A stretch of 64,000 bases of DNA from Ralstonia sp. NFACC01 (GTDB lineage: Bacteria > Pseudomonadota > Gammaproteobacteria > Burkholderiales > Burkholderiaceae), in contig NZ_FOWV01000004.1 of the NCBI RefSeq assembly GCF_900115545.1, forward strand, positions 248,001 through 312,000, given 5' to 3'. The translations under genes and the position numbers were made by a program. Positions 36,545 through 45,628 of this stretch are shown here, piece after piece. Under the pieces are notes generated by a model. The model had not been told where the DNA came from. It searched no databases and saw only the letters and a program-made list of their open reading frames with translations. The stretch's first letter is position 1. Each line of letters opens with the position of its first letter.

Positions 36545-37381
36545 TCAATCAAAGGGAACGGTGAGCCGATCGATCACCGGCCGTGTCTCCGGACGCACGC
36601 CGCGCCACCACGCGAACGCTTCAGCGGCCTGTTCGACCAGCATGCCAACACCGTCTGCGATGTCGCGCACGCCCGCGTTGCGGGCGAGCCGCAGGAACGG
36701 CGTCAACCCCTTGCCGTAGGCCAGTTCATAGGCCATGCCTTCATGGCGGAAGATGCTCGGTGGAACAGGTGGCAGATCGCCCGTGAGACTGGCTGATGTG
36801 GCATTGACCACCAGATCAAAGCGCCCCATCGCCGCCAGCTCGGCATACCCGCACGCGACGACCGGGCCGCGCTCTGCAACCTGTGCAGCCAGCGCCTGCG
36901 CTTTTGCGACGTCGCGGTTCGCGATGACCATCTCCGCCGGCATCGCCTGCAGGAACGGCAGCAGAGCGCCACGCGCCGCACCGCCGGCACCGAGCATCAG
37001 CACGCGCTTGCCAGACATCGGCAGCCCCAGGTTGGCTTCGATGTCGCGAACCAGCCCAATGCCGTCGAAGTTGTCGGCCAGGATGCGGCCATCCTCAAAC
37101 TTCAGTGCGTTCGCCGCGCCGGCCAACGTTGCACGCTCGCTGCGCTCGTCGGCCATCGCAAAGGCCTTGAGCTTGAACGGCGCTGTGACATTCATGCCCT
37201 TGCCCCCGCCTGCGGCGAACCTGCGAACGACATCCGCGAACGCCGCCTCCGGTTCGACCGGCCCTTCGATGGCCGTGTATTGCATGTCCTGTCGCGTCTC
37301 TTGAGCAAATAGCCCGTGAATAAGCGGCGATTTGGTATGAGAGATCGGATTGCCGATCACCGCATAGTGGTCAGTCATCAT
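36545..37381 (-). CDS. Shikimate/quinate dehydrogenase family protein
   Basis: Protein of 278 residues with the AroE fold: a substrate loop PISHTKSPLIH, the catalytic Lys in MNVTAPFKLKAF, LADNFDGIGL with the catalytic Asp (usual NTDG reads NFDG), and the NADP motif GAGGAARGALLPF. The substitutions in the carboxylate-binding loop (T for S) and NFDG suggest a substrate other than shikimate, such as quinate. The ATG at 37381 overlaps the CoA-transferase stop (ATGA). Confidence 0.87.
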   Translation of the reverse strand: MMTDHYAVIGNPISHTKSPLIHGLFAQETRQDMQYTAIEGPVEPEAAFADVVRRFAAGGGKGMNVTAPFKLKAFAMADERSERATLAGAANALKFEDGRILADNFDGIGLVRDIEANLGLPMSGKRVLMLGAGGAARGALLPFLQAMPAEMVIANRDVAKAQALAAQVAERGPVVACGYAELAAMGRFDLVVNATSASLTGDLPPVPPSIFRHEGMAYELAYGKGLTPFLRLARNAGVRDIADGVGMLVEQAAEAFAWWRGVRPETRPVIDRLTVPFD

Positions 37382-38598
37382 TGGGCTCGCTTCGAATAGA
37401 GGACACCATCAACCTGCATCGCGTGGATCTCGTCTGAGTCGAAACCCAGGGCGCGCGCCACTTCGGCGTTGTGCTCGCCCAGGTCGGGCGCGACATCGCG
37501 GACCGTCGTATCGCAATCGGAGAACTTGAACGGCAGGTTCGGCAGGCGCAACGTGCCATAGCGTGGGTGCTGTTGCTCGACCACCATCCCCCGCGCTTGA
37601 ATTTGCGGATCGGCCAGCACCTCGTCAATGCGCTGCACCTTGGCGCATGGCACATCGATGCCATCCAGCAGCTCCAGCACCGATGCCACCGACCGCGCCG
37701 CCACCCAGGGCTCCACCACAGAGAGGATTTCCGTGCGGCACGCGTTGCGCCCAGCGCCCGCATGAAACCGCGTGTCGGTGCCGAAGCCCGCCGGGCCACC
37801 ATTTGCCTCGACCAGCGCGGCGAAACGCTTCCAGGCGTCGTCCACCTGCGCGGCGATCACCAGATCGCCGTCAGCCGCGCGGAACACGCCATAGAGGGTG
37901 GAGGTCGGCATGTCATGTCCAGTCTGCTCGGGCAGTACGCCCTGTAGCGTGTAGCACTGCACCGCGTATTCGTGCATCGACACCAGCGTGTCGTACAGCG
38001 CCATGTCGATGTGTTGCCCTCGCTGGCTCTTCACGCGTCCCAACAAGGCCGCGTTGATGGCAGCGACGGCGTGTATGCCCGTATACATGTCACCGAGCGA
38101 GATGCGCAGCAACGGCGGCCGCTCACCCGGCATGCCGACCATTTGCATGATGCCGCTCTTGGCTTCGGCAATCAGTCCGAAACCGGCGCGATGTGCGTCC
38201 GGCCCGGTATGTCCGTAAGCCGAGATGGAGCAATAGACTAGGCCCGGATTGCGCGCCGCCAACTCGGCATAGCCCAGTCCCAGCTTGTCCAGCGCACCGG
38301 GCCGGTAGTTTTCGATGAACACATCGGCCGAGTCGCACAGCCGCTGCATGAACGCCTTGCCGCGCGGGTCCTTCATGTTGACGCTCACACCGCGCTTGCC
38401 CATGTTGAGCTGCAGGAAGTAACCGCTTTGCTCATCGTCGAGCACGGTGGCGTGCTGGCGGCCGGCGTCGCCGGTACCGGGGCGCTCGACCTTGATCACT
38501 TCGGCGCCGAGCGCGGCCAAGCATCGGCCGACGTAAGGACCGGCGAGGAAGTGGCTGTAGTCGACAACGCGAATACCTTCCAGAGGGCGGGCCTGCAT
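37378..38598 (-). CDS. CaiB/BaiF family (class III) CoA-transferase
   Basis: Protein of 406 residues that moves CoA between carboxylic acids. Family features: LEGIRVVDYSHFLAGPYVGRCLAALGAEVIKVERPGTGD at the start, YFLQLNMGKRGVSVNMKDPRG, ENYRPGALDKLGLGY, and the active-site Asp in LGDMYTG near residue 168. The start at 38598 lies inside the stop of the MaoC-like gene (TGATG). It should activate the pathway's acid for hydration by the MaoC-like enzyme. Confidence 0.9.
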   Translation of the reverse strand: MQARPLEGIRVVDYSHFLAGPYVGRCLAALGAEVIKVERPGTGDAGRQHATVLDDEQSGYFLQLNMGKRGVSVNMKDPRGKAFMQRLCDSADVFIENYRPGALDKLGLGYAELAARNPGLVYCSISAYGHTGPDAHRAGFGLIAEAKSGIMQMVGMPGERPPLLRISLGDMYTGIHAVAAINAALLGRVKSQRGQHIDMALYDTLVSMHEYAVQCYTLQGVLPEQTGHDMPTSTLYGVFRAADGDLVIAAQVDDAWKRFAALVEANGGPAGFGTDTRFHAGAGRNACRTEILSVVEPWVAARSVASVLELLDGIDVPCAKVQRIDEVLADPQIQARGMVVEQQHPRYGTLRLPNLPFKFSDCDTTVRDVAPDLGEHNAEVARALGFDSDEIHAMQVDGVLYSKRAQ

Positions 38599-39056
38599 CA
38601 AAACGCTCCCGGCCGGCGCGGCACCATCAGACGATGCTCGCCGCGTTGCACCACCTGACCGTCCTGGTTGATCAGCTCCGATGGCAGCACGACGATGCCC
38701 CAGCCCGGCCGGCTCTTGCTTGCCCGCATCTCCCCGACGCGGAACTTCACATGCAGCACGTCGTTGACCTTGATCGGCAGCAGGAAATCCCAAGTCCAGC
38801 CGAGCGACATGCCGGGCAGGAAACGGTAGTCGCTCTGCGTTTTCAGGCCATCGGCAATCGACAGCCCGAACAGCCCATGCGCGACGATGCAGCCGAAGTG
38901 GCTGGCATTGGCATAGGCCTCATCAACATGCACCGGTGTGTGGTCACCGGTGAGGTCGGCGTAAGCGAGGATGCGTTCCTTCGTTACCGTGTAGCTCGGG
39001 CTCACGCAGGTGTCGCCCTCGCGTGCGTCATCCCAATATTTTTCGACGATGGTCAT
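38598..39056 (-). CDS. MaoC-like hot-dog fold dehydratase
   Basis: Protein of 152 residues with the enoyl-CoA hydratase 2 motif: YADLTGDHTPVHVDEAYANASHFGCIVAHGLFGLS, which holds the catalytic Asp and His. It would hydrate or dehydrate an acyl-CoA made by the CoA-transferase of the same operon. It starts 3 bases after the VOC stop. The frame upstream of 39056 is open but runs through the VOC gene. Confidence 0.86.
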   Translation of the reverse strand: MTIVEKYWDDAREGDTCVSPSYTVTKERILAYADLTGDHTPVHVDEAYANASHFGCIVAHGLFGLSIADGLKTQSDYRFLPGMSLGWTWDFLLPIKVNDVLHVKFRVGEMRASKSRPGWGIVVLPSELINQDGQVVQRGEHRLMVPRRPGAF

Positions 39057-39058
39057 AT

Positions 39059-39469
39059 TTATGCCTGCGCACGTGGGTTGATCGCCAGCGCCTGCGCTAC
39101 GCACGACGCAGGCTTGGCCTGGATGAGTTCGACCGCCAGGCCATCCGGCAATCGCAGCCAATTGCGGCCCTGCGGCATTTCGCTGACGCCGAAACCGTGT
39201 GCCAGGGACAGTGCGGCTTCGAGGTCTTCGCACATCACCCCAAGATGAGCCAGACGGCCCTCAAGGCCCTCAGGGCCCTCAGGGCCCTCGAACTCCGGGG
39301 CATGGATGAACTGCAGTCCACCGAGGGTCCAGTACTGCCGAGGCGCTTCACGCGTGCCGTCGATCTCGCGCAGCGTCATGCCGAGCACCTCTTCGAAGAA
39401 ACGGATGTGCCAATGGATGTCTTTCACCCAGATGGCGACGTGTTCCAGATAGGCCTTGGGGGCGCTCAT
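39059..39469 (-). CDS. VOC (glyoxalase/bleomycin-resistance) family protein
   Basis: Protein of 136 residues with the vicinal oxygen chelate fold: LEHVAIWVKDIHWHIRFFEEVLGM (metal His), YWTLGGLQFIH, HLGVMCEDLEAAL and LPDGLAVELIQ (metal Glu). It may be an epimerase, lyase or ring-cleavage enzyme. An insert EGPEGPEGLEG is encoded by four tandem 9-base repeats. Its ATG overlaps the stop of the ketopantoate-reductase-like gene (ATGA). Confidence 0.85.
   Translation of the reverse strand: MSAPKAYLEHVAIWVKDIHWHIRFFEEVLGMTLREIDGTREAPRQYWTLGGLQFIHAPEFEGPEGPEGLEGRLAHLGVMCEDLEAALSLAHGFGVSEMPQGRNWLRLPDGLAVELIQAKPASCVAQALAINPRAQA
39256..39291 (-). repeat. Tandem 9-bp repeat within the VOC gene
   Basis: Four consecutive 9-base units (plus strand GGCCCTCAG with one or two changes) encode a Glu-Gly-Pro-type insert. 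In-frame copy-number change would only lengthen or shorten this loop. Confidence 0.8.
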
Positions 39470-40416
39470 GCGGTGGCCTCCTGGCGTTGACGGTCAGCCA
39501 TCTCGCGCTCGATGCCTTTGATGCAGGCCACCAGCGTCGCATTGACCGGTGTCGGCACGCCGTGCTGCTGCCCGCAGCGCACGACTGAACCGTTGATGAA
39601 ATCGATCTCGGTGATCGACCCTTTCTCCAGGCTTTGCAGCATCGATGTCTTGAACGCCGCGGGAAGGCCCTCGGCGGCAAGGTTCCAAGCCTGCTCTGGA
39701 TCCGTCATCGAGAGCTTCACGCCCGCCGCTTGCGCCGCCGCAATCGCCTCGGCCACCGCGGCAAGCGATGTGGCCTTGAGCAGCGCATCGTCGTAGAGCT
39801 GGCCGTAGGTCAGTCGAGTGATGCCGGTCAGCGCGCCCGTGGCGACGTTCACCAGGAGCTTGTCCCACATCGTGCCGACAATGTTTTCGCTGACGGTGGT
39901 CGCCAGCCCGGCTGCGTTGAATGCGTCTGCGATGGCGTGCACACGCGGTGTCACGCGGCCGTCGAGTTCGCCGATGTACGTTGCCTTGCCAACCACGCCG
40001 GACTGAATATGGCCGGGGCCACGCAGCACCCCGCCCACGTAGGTCTTGCCTGCCAGCACCCGTTCGCGGCCGACGATCTCCGCCAGGATCGCTTCATGCC
40101 CCAGGCCGTTCTGCAACGACAGCACCAGCGTATCGGGCCCAACCAGAGCGGCCGCGCCGCGCATGGCCGCATCGGTCTGGAACGATTTGACGAGCACGAT
40201 CACCAATTCCGCCACCCCGACTTCCGCAGCCTGCGTCGCTGCCAACACCGGGATGCGGCGCGTACCCTGCGCGTCGTCAACCCGCAGGCCCTCGCTGCGC
40301 ATGGCGTTGACGTGCGCCGGTGAACGGCCGATCAGCCAGGTCTCATGGCCGCCATCCGTGAGCGCGGCACCGATGGCGCAGCCCAGCGCACCTGCGCCCA
40401 GAATCGCAATCTTCAA
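39466..40416 (-). CDS. Ketopantoate reductase (PanE/ApbA) family protein
   Basis: Protein of 316 residues: Rossmann motif ILGAGALGCAIGAALTDGGHE at the start, LVKSFQT, LSLQNGLGHE, KTYVGGVLRGPGHIQSG, the catalytic Lys in MWDKLLVNVATGALTGI, and a C-terminal EIDFINGSVVRCGQQHGVPTPVN. It reduces a 2-keto acid with NADPH or runs in reverse. TTG 40416, with AGGGGAC upstream, gives the standard start; an ATG at 40458 would add 14 residues. It is the first gene of the operon, divergent from a LysR regulator. Confidence 0.87.
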   Translation of the reverse strand: MKIAILGAGALGCAIGAALTDGGHETWLIGRSPAHVNAMRSEGLRVDDAQGTRRIPVLAATQAAEVGVAELVIVLVKSFQTDAAMRGAAALVGPDTLVLSLQNGLGHEAILAEIVGRERVLAGKTYVGGVLRGPGHIQSGVVGKATYIGELDGRVTPRVHAIADAFNAAGLATTVSENIVGTMWDKLLVNVATGALTGITRLTYGQLYDDALLKATSLAAVAEAIAAAQAAGVKLSMTDPEQAWNLAAEGLPAAFKTSMLQSLEKGSITEIDFINGSVVRCGQQHGVPTPVNATLVACIKGIEREMADRQRQEATA

Positions 40417-40497
40417 TGGCGTCCCCTTGTCGTGTGGTTGCACGATAGAAGGCGGCACTTATACTGACAATACAATGATCCAAATACCGTTATTGCC

Positions 40498-41418
40498 ATG
40501 GACAATAGTGCGGCGTCGCTGGCCGATCTGCCCGACTTGAAGCTGCTGCAGCTGTTCGATCTCCTCTACGACGTGCGCAACGTCAGCCGGGTTGCCGAAC
40601 AGCTCGGACAGAGCCAGCCGACTGTCAGCATCTGGCTCGGGCGCCTGCGGGACTACGTGCGGGATCCTCTGTTCATCCGCACGCCGGGCGGCATGGCACC
40701 GACGCCACAGGCCGACGCGCTGATCGGGCCGTGTCGGGAAATTCTCGAATCGCTGAGGCGCTTTACTGCGTGGGAGATTGCGTTCGACCCAGCAACGGCG
40801 CAGCGGCGCTTTCGCATCTGCATGACCGATGCGAGCCACATCACCCTGCTGCCGCGCCTGCTGGCACACGTTCGCGCGCAGGCGCCCGGTGTTCGCTTGG
40901 AAGCTGCCCGGATTGACGGCAATACAGAACGCACCTTGGAATCGGGCGAGGCCGACCTCGCGATTGGCTACGTGCCCTGGCTGAGCGGCAGCATCTACCA
41001 GCAGCAGTTGTACGAGCAGGATTGGGTGTGCCTCGCCAACCGCCACCATCCCCGGATCCGCACCCGGTTTGGAGTCAAGCAATACTGTGCGGAGGGGCAC
41101 ATCGCCGTCACAGCAGGCACGGGGGCGCAACTCCTCCAGCAAGCACTGACGCGCGAGCGCATCGAGCGCCAGGTCGTGCTGGAACTACCGGGGTTCCTCG
41201 GGCTGGGCGCGATTGTCCAAACGACGGACTTGATTACCACATTGCCCCGCCACATCGGCGAAACCCTCGCACAGGCCAATGACCTTGCCGTGCGCGCGTG
41301 TCCGTTCCCTGTGGAGGGTTTTGCCGTTCGGCAGCACTGGCATGCTCGGTATCACCACGAAGCCGGCAACCGCTGGCTGCGCGGTGTGGTCAGTCAACTC
41401 TTTGGTGGGTCGCGCTAG
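40498..41418 (+). CDS. LysR-family transcriptional regulator
   Basis: Protein of 306 residues of the NodD/PcaR-like LysR branch: the helix-turn-helix reads NVSRVAEQLGQSQPTVSIWLGRLRD, followed by an effector domain (FRICMTDASHITLLPRLL...). It is divergent from the six-gene operon, with 81 bases between. That space holds an inverted repeat CAATA...TATTG flanking an AT-rich core, a likely operator. It presumably activates the operon in response to the pathway substrate. Confidence 0.9.
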   Translation: MDNSAASLADLPDLKLLQLFDLLYDVRNVSRVAEQLGQSQPTVSIWLGRLRDYVRDPLFIRTPGGMAPTPQADALIGPCREILESLRRFTAWEIAFDPATAQRRFRICMTDASHITLLPRLLAHVRAQAPGVRLEAARIDGNTERTLESGEADLAIGYVPWLSGSIYQQQLYEQDWVCLANRHHPRIRTRFGVKQYCAEGHIAVTAGTGAQLLQQALTRERIERQVVLELPGFLGLGAIVQTTDLITTLPRHIGETLAQANDLAVRACPFPVEGFAVRQHWHARYHHEAGNRWLRGVVSQLFGGSR

Positions 41419-41996
41419 CTGAAGGCGCCAGTACAAGCTTTGGCATTGGGGCTGGCAATGCGCCCTCGTGCGCGAGGCCTTGAAGCGCAGCTTGGGCGGT
41501 GTGGCAGCCGGACGGGAAGTGCTTATTCGCCGTTTCTCTGATTCGGAGGAGGACGACAACTATCCGCGGCCCTGCTCAGTCGTGAAGCGTCGACGCCGAT
41601 CGTAGGGCGGCATCCGCCACGTGCTGCCGCCGCCACGAAACATCAGCGCATCCAGCGAAGTGCCGGGCTACGGCGGCGATAAAGCAATTTTCCCGTGCCT
41701 CGAACGGACGCCAATCGACTCGTCCAAAAAGCCTAATCCCCGCCAGGCTGCACGCAACTACCTGCCCAGGCAGCGTGCACCGCTGCAGCGTTTCCTCCTC
41801 GTACGGGACTGGGATGACTCCCGTCCATGACGCTCACGTTCGTCGGCCCAATTTTCAAGATTGCTCAGATAGAGAGGATTACCCCCACTTGGTCGCTACA
41901 GCATCCGGTTTCCTTGCCGTTGCAAGTTTCGAGCAGCGCCATGGGGGCCTGCCACCAACAAACGGCGCGGTAGAAAGGCCGAACGGGGAAATCACA
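41419..41996. other. Intergenic region before the chemoreceptor gene
   Basis: About 580 bases with no gene I can support. Open frames here overlap one another, lack ribosome-binding sites and show no family resemblance. It should contain the chemoreceptor promoter; no good sigma-28 match was found. Confidence 0.4.
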
Positions 41997-43568
41997 ATGA
42001 GCATCAATACTTTGACGGTGCGCGCCAAGCTCACCGTGGCGTTTGGCTTCTTGGCGGGGCTGGTATTGCTGGTGTCTGCGCTTGCGGTGCAGGCGCTCAG
42101 CGAGTCAAACGGGCGTTTTTCCAAGTACGTGAACGACATCAACGCGCGCGCCACGCTGGCCGAGGAAGTACGCACGGCAGTAGACCGCCGAGCCATTGCG
42201 GCACGCAACCTCGTACTGGTAACTAAGCCGTCCGATATCGACCTGGAAAAAGCCGCCGTTACGCAAGCGCATGAAGATGTGCAGAGCCGCCTTTCCAAGC
42301 TCAAGGAGCTGATCGCGCAGGTGCGCGATGCAGACGACCGCGCGCGGGGTCTTGTGGCCGATATCGACAGCATTGAAGCCAAGTACGGCCCAGTGGCGCT
42401 TGCCATCGTCAACGCAGCGCTGACTGGCAAGCACGAAGAGTCCATCACGATGATGAACGAGCAGTGCCGCCCGCTGCTGGCCGCACTCATCAAGGCGACC
42501 AATGCCTACAGCGATTACACGCGCGAGCGCGCGCACGAGATGGAGCAGCAGTCGGCCGAGCGCTACGCATTCCAGCGCACGCTGCTCATCGGCATTTGCC
42601 TTGCCACCGTGCTGGGCGCCCTGGCTGCCGGCATTCTCATCACCCGTGGGTTGACCCGGGCGCTGGGTGCGGAGCCTGATGCGCTGAGCGACATCACACG
42701 CCGCGTAGCCTCCGGAGACCTGAGCCCCGTGCTCGGCGGCGCAGCCGCACCGCGCGGCAGCATCCTCGCCTCCATGTCGGAAATGCAGGCCAGCCTTGTG
42801 AAACTGATCGGCCAGGTTCGCCAAGCCGCGCACGGCATTGCCAGCGATGTGGGTCAGATTGCCAGTGGCAACCAGGATCTCTCATCTCGCACCGAGCAGC
42901 AGGCGTCGTCGCTGCAAGAGACGGCCTCTAGCATGGAAGAGCTGACCTCCACCGTGAAGCAGAACGCCGACAACGCTCAGCAGGCCAGCGTGCTCGCCTC
43001 GGACGCCTCCGAGATTGCGCAACGGGGCAGCACCGTGGTCGGCAACGTGGTCGACACCATGACCGACATCCGCACCAGCTCGGCCAAGGTGGCAGACATC
43101 ATCGGCCTGATTGAAGGCATTGCGTTCCAGACCAACATCCTCGCGCTCAACGCCGCAGTGGAAGCTGCGCGCGCCGGCGAGCAAGGCCGCGGCTTTGCCG
43201 TGGTGGCCAGTGAAGTCCGCAGCCTCGCGCAGCGTTCATCCAGCGCCGCGAAGGAGATCAAGGAACTCATCAGCACCTCGGTGCAGAAGATCCAGGATGG
43301 CTCCTCGCTGGTGGAGACTGCCGGCAAGACCATGACCGAAGTCACCCAGGCCGTGGCACGCGTGACCGACATCATGGGCGAGATTGCCGCCGCCTCTGTC
43401 GAACAGAGCCGTGGCATCGAGCAGATCAACCTGGCGATCACGCAGATGGACGAAGTCACCCAGCAGAATGCCGCGTTGGTCGAACAGGCAGCGGCTGCAT
43501 CCACATCATTGGAAGGCCAGGGTCAGCAACTGAGCCATGCGGTGGCGTTCTTCCGGCTGCAAGGGTGA
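41997..43568 (+). CDS. Methyl-accepting chemotaxis protein
   Basis: Chemoreceptor of 523 residues in the Tar-like layout. There is a membrane helix at about 12-35, a periplasmic four-helix sensor domain to about 190, a second helix ([20 protein letters not shown]), HAMP, and a signalling domain whose hairpin tip contains [35 protein letters not shown]. It ends AVAFFRLQG without a CheR-binding pentapeptide. The ligand is unknown. A receptor with the same tip is at 59135-60709. Confidence 0.92.
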   Translation: MSINTLTVRAKLTVAFGFLAGLVLLVSALAVQALSESNGRFSKYVNDINARATLAEEVRTAVDRRAIAARNLVLVTKPSDIDLEKAAVTQAHEDVQSRLSKLKELIAQVRDADDRARGLVADIDSIEAKYGPVALAIVNAALTGKHEESITMMNEQCRPLLAALIKATNAYSDYTRERAHEMEQQSAERYAFQRTLLIGICLATVLGALAAGILITRGLTRALGAEPDALSDITRRVASGDLSPVLGGAAAPRGSILASMSEMQASLVKLIGQVRQAAHGIASDVGQIASGNQDLSSRTEQQASSLQETASSMEELTSTVKQNADNAQQASVLASDASEIAQRGSTVVGNVVDTMTDIRTSSAKVADIIGLIEGIAFQTNILALNAAVEAARAGEQGRGFAVVASEVRSLAQRSSSAAKEIKELISTSVQKIQDGSSLVETAGKTMTEVTQAVARVTDIMGEIAAASVEQSRGIEQINLAITQMDEVTQQNAALVEQAAAASTSLEGQGQQLSHAVAFFRLQG

Positions 43569-43738
43569 GTTCAGCGGCTTGATGCGGCAGACAATGTCGC
43601 CCGTATGGGGCGGCTATCGCCATTGAGTGGGAAATCGATTTGTAGGAACGCGGCCGTTTGACCACGGCTGCTGTCTGCGAACAGACGAGACTCGGATGTC
43701 GCGCGCGATTGTCCGCTACCAACCGTCGAACACGCCCC

Positions 43739-44011
43739 TTAAATCTTTCCAGGGACAAATCCATCGATGATGGCTTCGGCCATCTTCGTTGCCGCCCGTC
43801 TGGCGATACCAATGCTCTCCCAATGGTCCGCCTGCAGTGCGAAAATCCGGGAATGCTAGGTACTGGGAGGCATCCCTTCCTGGCAGATCAACACGGAGGC
43901 ACGGTAAGACCGGTCAGGACGCCGCTCATGCCATTCACGAGGCGGGTCAAAGAGGTAGATCAGGGGGTAAACATCGAACCCCTTGTAGCGGCATGTCGGA
44001 TAGGCATCCAC
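43739..44011 (-). pseudogene. Small hypothetical gene broken by an in-frame TAG
   Basis: The GTG at 44011 (CGGAG upstream) opens a frame reading YKGFDVYPLIY then ASVLICQEG, stopped by TAG at codon 52 (43856-43858). After it, HSRIF and AEAIIDGFVPG continue in the same frame to TAA at 43739. The frame is collinear with the intact protein at 44536-44820 (YKGFDLYPLVY, ASVVICREG, HSRVF, GEDVINGLVPG), where the TAG position is Glu. One base change therefore explains the break. Confidence 0.7.
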
Positions 44012-44069
44012 AGCAATCTCCGTTGAAAGGGGCGCCTCGCTCTACACTCTTTCCATTTGCTCCATTGAA

Positions 44070-44450
44070 CTATCCTCGAACGAGCGAATGCGAACGAAGC
44101 GGCCTTTGTGCGCCACGTGATCCCGCCGGTTTGAGATCTCCTTGCCAAGGCTGCACGTCCATATCGAGGGTATGGTCGCCTTGTGCCGTTTTCGCGTAGA
44201 GGCTGTCACGGATGACCTGTCCAATGGCTAGGCGACACAAGGTTTCAATGCCGCCCGTGGCTGCAGAGGCCAGATCCCGCGCGCTTGCCAGCACCCTGAA
44301 GGACCGCCTTCCTTCTCCCACGAAACTGGTGAACTGGACGCAGTTCGGCTGCCCATCGTGGATAAAGCCCACAGTGATGGAGTACGCCATGCCTTTTGCC
44401 GCTCCGGGGAGCGTGCAGAGAAAGCTCGTCTTGTCGGTCGCATGATTCAT
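44070..44450 (-). CDS. Small hypothetical protein
   Basis: Protein of 126 residues starting at ATG 44450, with AGGAAAC upstream. There is no signal peptide, membrane segment or known domain; SITVGFIHDGQPNCVQFTSFVGEGRRSFRV looks like a beta-sheet core. It lies 85 bases downstream of the intact small gene on the same strand, in a patch of small unknown genes around cspA. Confidence 0.5.
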   Translation of the reverse strand: MNHATDKTSFLCTLPGAAKGMAYSITVGFIHDGQPNCVQFTSFVGEGRRSFRVLASARDLASAATGGIETLCRLAIGQVIRDSLYAKTAQGDHTLDMDVQPWQGDLKPAGSRGAQRPLRSHSLVRG

Positions 44451-44535
44451 CTTGTTTCCTAGCCAGTCATGCGAGCAACACGCCTCGCCAACGCAATATC
44501 AAAAAGGCACGGGCTACAGGCACACGTGGCGCCCG

Positions 44536-44820
44536 TTACAACGATGCCACCGACTCGCCGGGTACCAGACCATTGATGACGTCCTCGCCGAACTTCAGCG
44601 CCCCGCGCCTTGCAGTGCCGACATTCTCCCAAGCGGTGGGCGTCATTCGAAAAACGCGTGAGTGCTCCGCCCCGGGTTGATGACCTTCGCGGCAGATCAC
44701 TACAGACGCATTGAACGTACGATCAAGGCGCTTGCGTGGCCATGACGGGGCCGCTTCCGTCCGGTACACCAATGGATACAGGTCGAAACCCTTGTACGTG
44801 GCTGACGGGCTTGCATTCAT
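44536..44820 (-). CDS. Small hypothetical protein, intact paralogue of the broken gene
   Basis: Protein of 94 residues starting at ATG 44820, with TTGGAG upstream. Pattern: YKGFDLYPLVY, a Trp/Arg-rich stretch, ASVVICREG, HSRVF, then a helical TARRGALKFGEDVINGL. I recall similar unnamed proteins in Burkholderiaceae but no function. Its partner at 43739-44011 has a nonsense codon. The plus-strand ORF at 46325 shares only a loose outline. Confidence 0.65.
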   Translation of the reverse strand: MNASPSATYKGFDLYPLVYRTEAAPSWPRKRLDRTFNASVVICREGHQPGAEHSRVFRMTPTAWENVGTARRGALKFGEDVINGLVPGESVASL

Positions 44821-44910
44821 GAGGGGCTCCAACCGAGGGTGTGCGTGGTCGATGCCCGGTTAGGCATCAACATTGACTGACAACAGCAATCCGCTGATTT
44901 GCCGGGGCAG

Positions 44911-45237
44911 CTATGAGTCCACCCCTAGATGATCGACGCAGATCACGAGCATCCGACCTCCACGGTCCGCTTGGGCACGCGTGCCCAACTGCGCCCGCAG
45001 AAAGCGGTCAAGCATGCACTGCAGTTGACAGAGATCTTGCCGATCTGCGTGCGTCAACTGTTTCATGACATCGTGCGTGAATGCGATCGTCAGCGTCCTG
45101 ACGCGCCATATACGGCTGTCGAATTCAGGTACTTGCCAGTTCGCTCCGAGCACACTCGGCCCCGCGTTCCAGGTCCGCACATCCTGTCCGGTTATTTCAT
45201 CCAGCACCGGCTTGGTAAACGCGACAAGGTCGAGCAT
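44911..45237 (-). CDS. Small hypothetical protein
   Basis: Protein of 108 residues; ATG 45237 with GGAG upstream (a GTG at 45240 is adjacent). There are no recognised motifs; the end (GGRMLVICVDHLGVDS) looks like a beta strand. It lies between the csp terminator and the paralogue pair, all on the minus strand. Confidence 0.4.
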   Translation of the reverse strand: MLDLVAFTKPVLDEITGQDVRTWNAGPSVLGANWQVPEFDSRIWRVRTLTIAFTHDVMKQLTHADRQDLCQLQCMLDRFLRAQLGTRAQADRGGRMLVICVDHLGVDS

Positions 45238-45378
45238 CACGGCTCTCCATGACTTACATCGCCGGTTGGAGCATCAACGGGCACGCGTCCGTGTGCGGAA
45301 CAGGAGGATGGTGCCCCACTCTACTCCTATATATGCATGGCTGCGTGTCCGAAGCCGGCACCAGACGTGCGAGCGACG

Positions 45379-45404
45379 AAAAAAAACCCCGCGTGGCGGG
45401 GTTT
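45379..45404 (-). terminator. Terminator of the cold shock gene
   Basis: On the minus strand CCCCGC-CAC-GCGGGG, extended by AAA/TTT pairs, is followed by eight T. It begins 20 bases after the csp stop. Confidence 0.85.
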
Positions 45405-45424
45405 CTTATAGCGGGCGAGACGGA

Positions 45425-45628
45425 TCAGATCGCTTCAATCTTGGTCGCGACCGGGCCTTTCTGGCCTACGCCCGACACAAAACTGACCTTCTGCCCCTCT
45501 TGGAGCGACTTGAACCCGTTGCCCTGGACTTCAGAGAAATGAGCGAACAGATCATTGCCGCCTGCGTCCGGCGTGATGAAGCCGAAGCCTTTGGAGTCGT
45601 TGAACCACTTTACGATACCGGTTTCCAT
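45425..45628 (-). CDS. Cold shock protein, CspA family
   Basis: Protein of 67 residues, a single OB-fold cold-shock domain: [21 protein letters not shown] with RNP1 (KGFGFI), then [10 protein letters not shown] (RNP2) and [10 protein letters not shown]. It binds single-stranded nucleic acid and acts as an RNA chaperone. ATG 45628 is preceded by GAGG. The terminator follows directly, so the gene is monocistronic. The long non-coding stretch upstream is consistent with the long leader typical of cold-shock genes. Confidence 0.93.
   Translation of the reverse strand: METGIVKWFNDSKGFGFITPDAGGNDLFAHFSEVQGNGFKSLQEGQKVSFVSGVGQKGPVATKIEAI

Noticed and set aside
41680-41710. TAAA-N15 stretch considered as a sigma-28 promoter for the first chemoreceptor
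   Set aside because: The -10 half (CTCGAACG) matches GCCGATAA too poorly.
45249-45542. Plus-strand ORF across the csp terminator and coding region
   Set aside because: It overlaps a certain cold shock gene and its terminator on the other strand and has no family resemblance.
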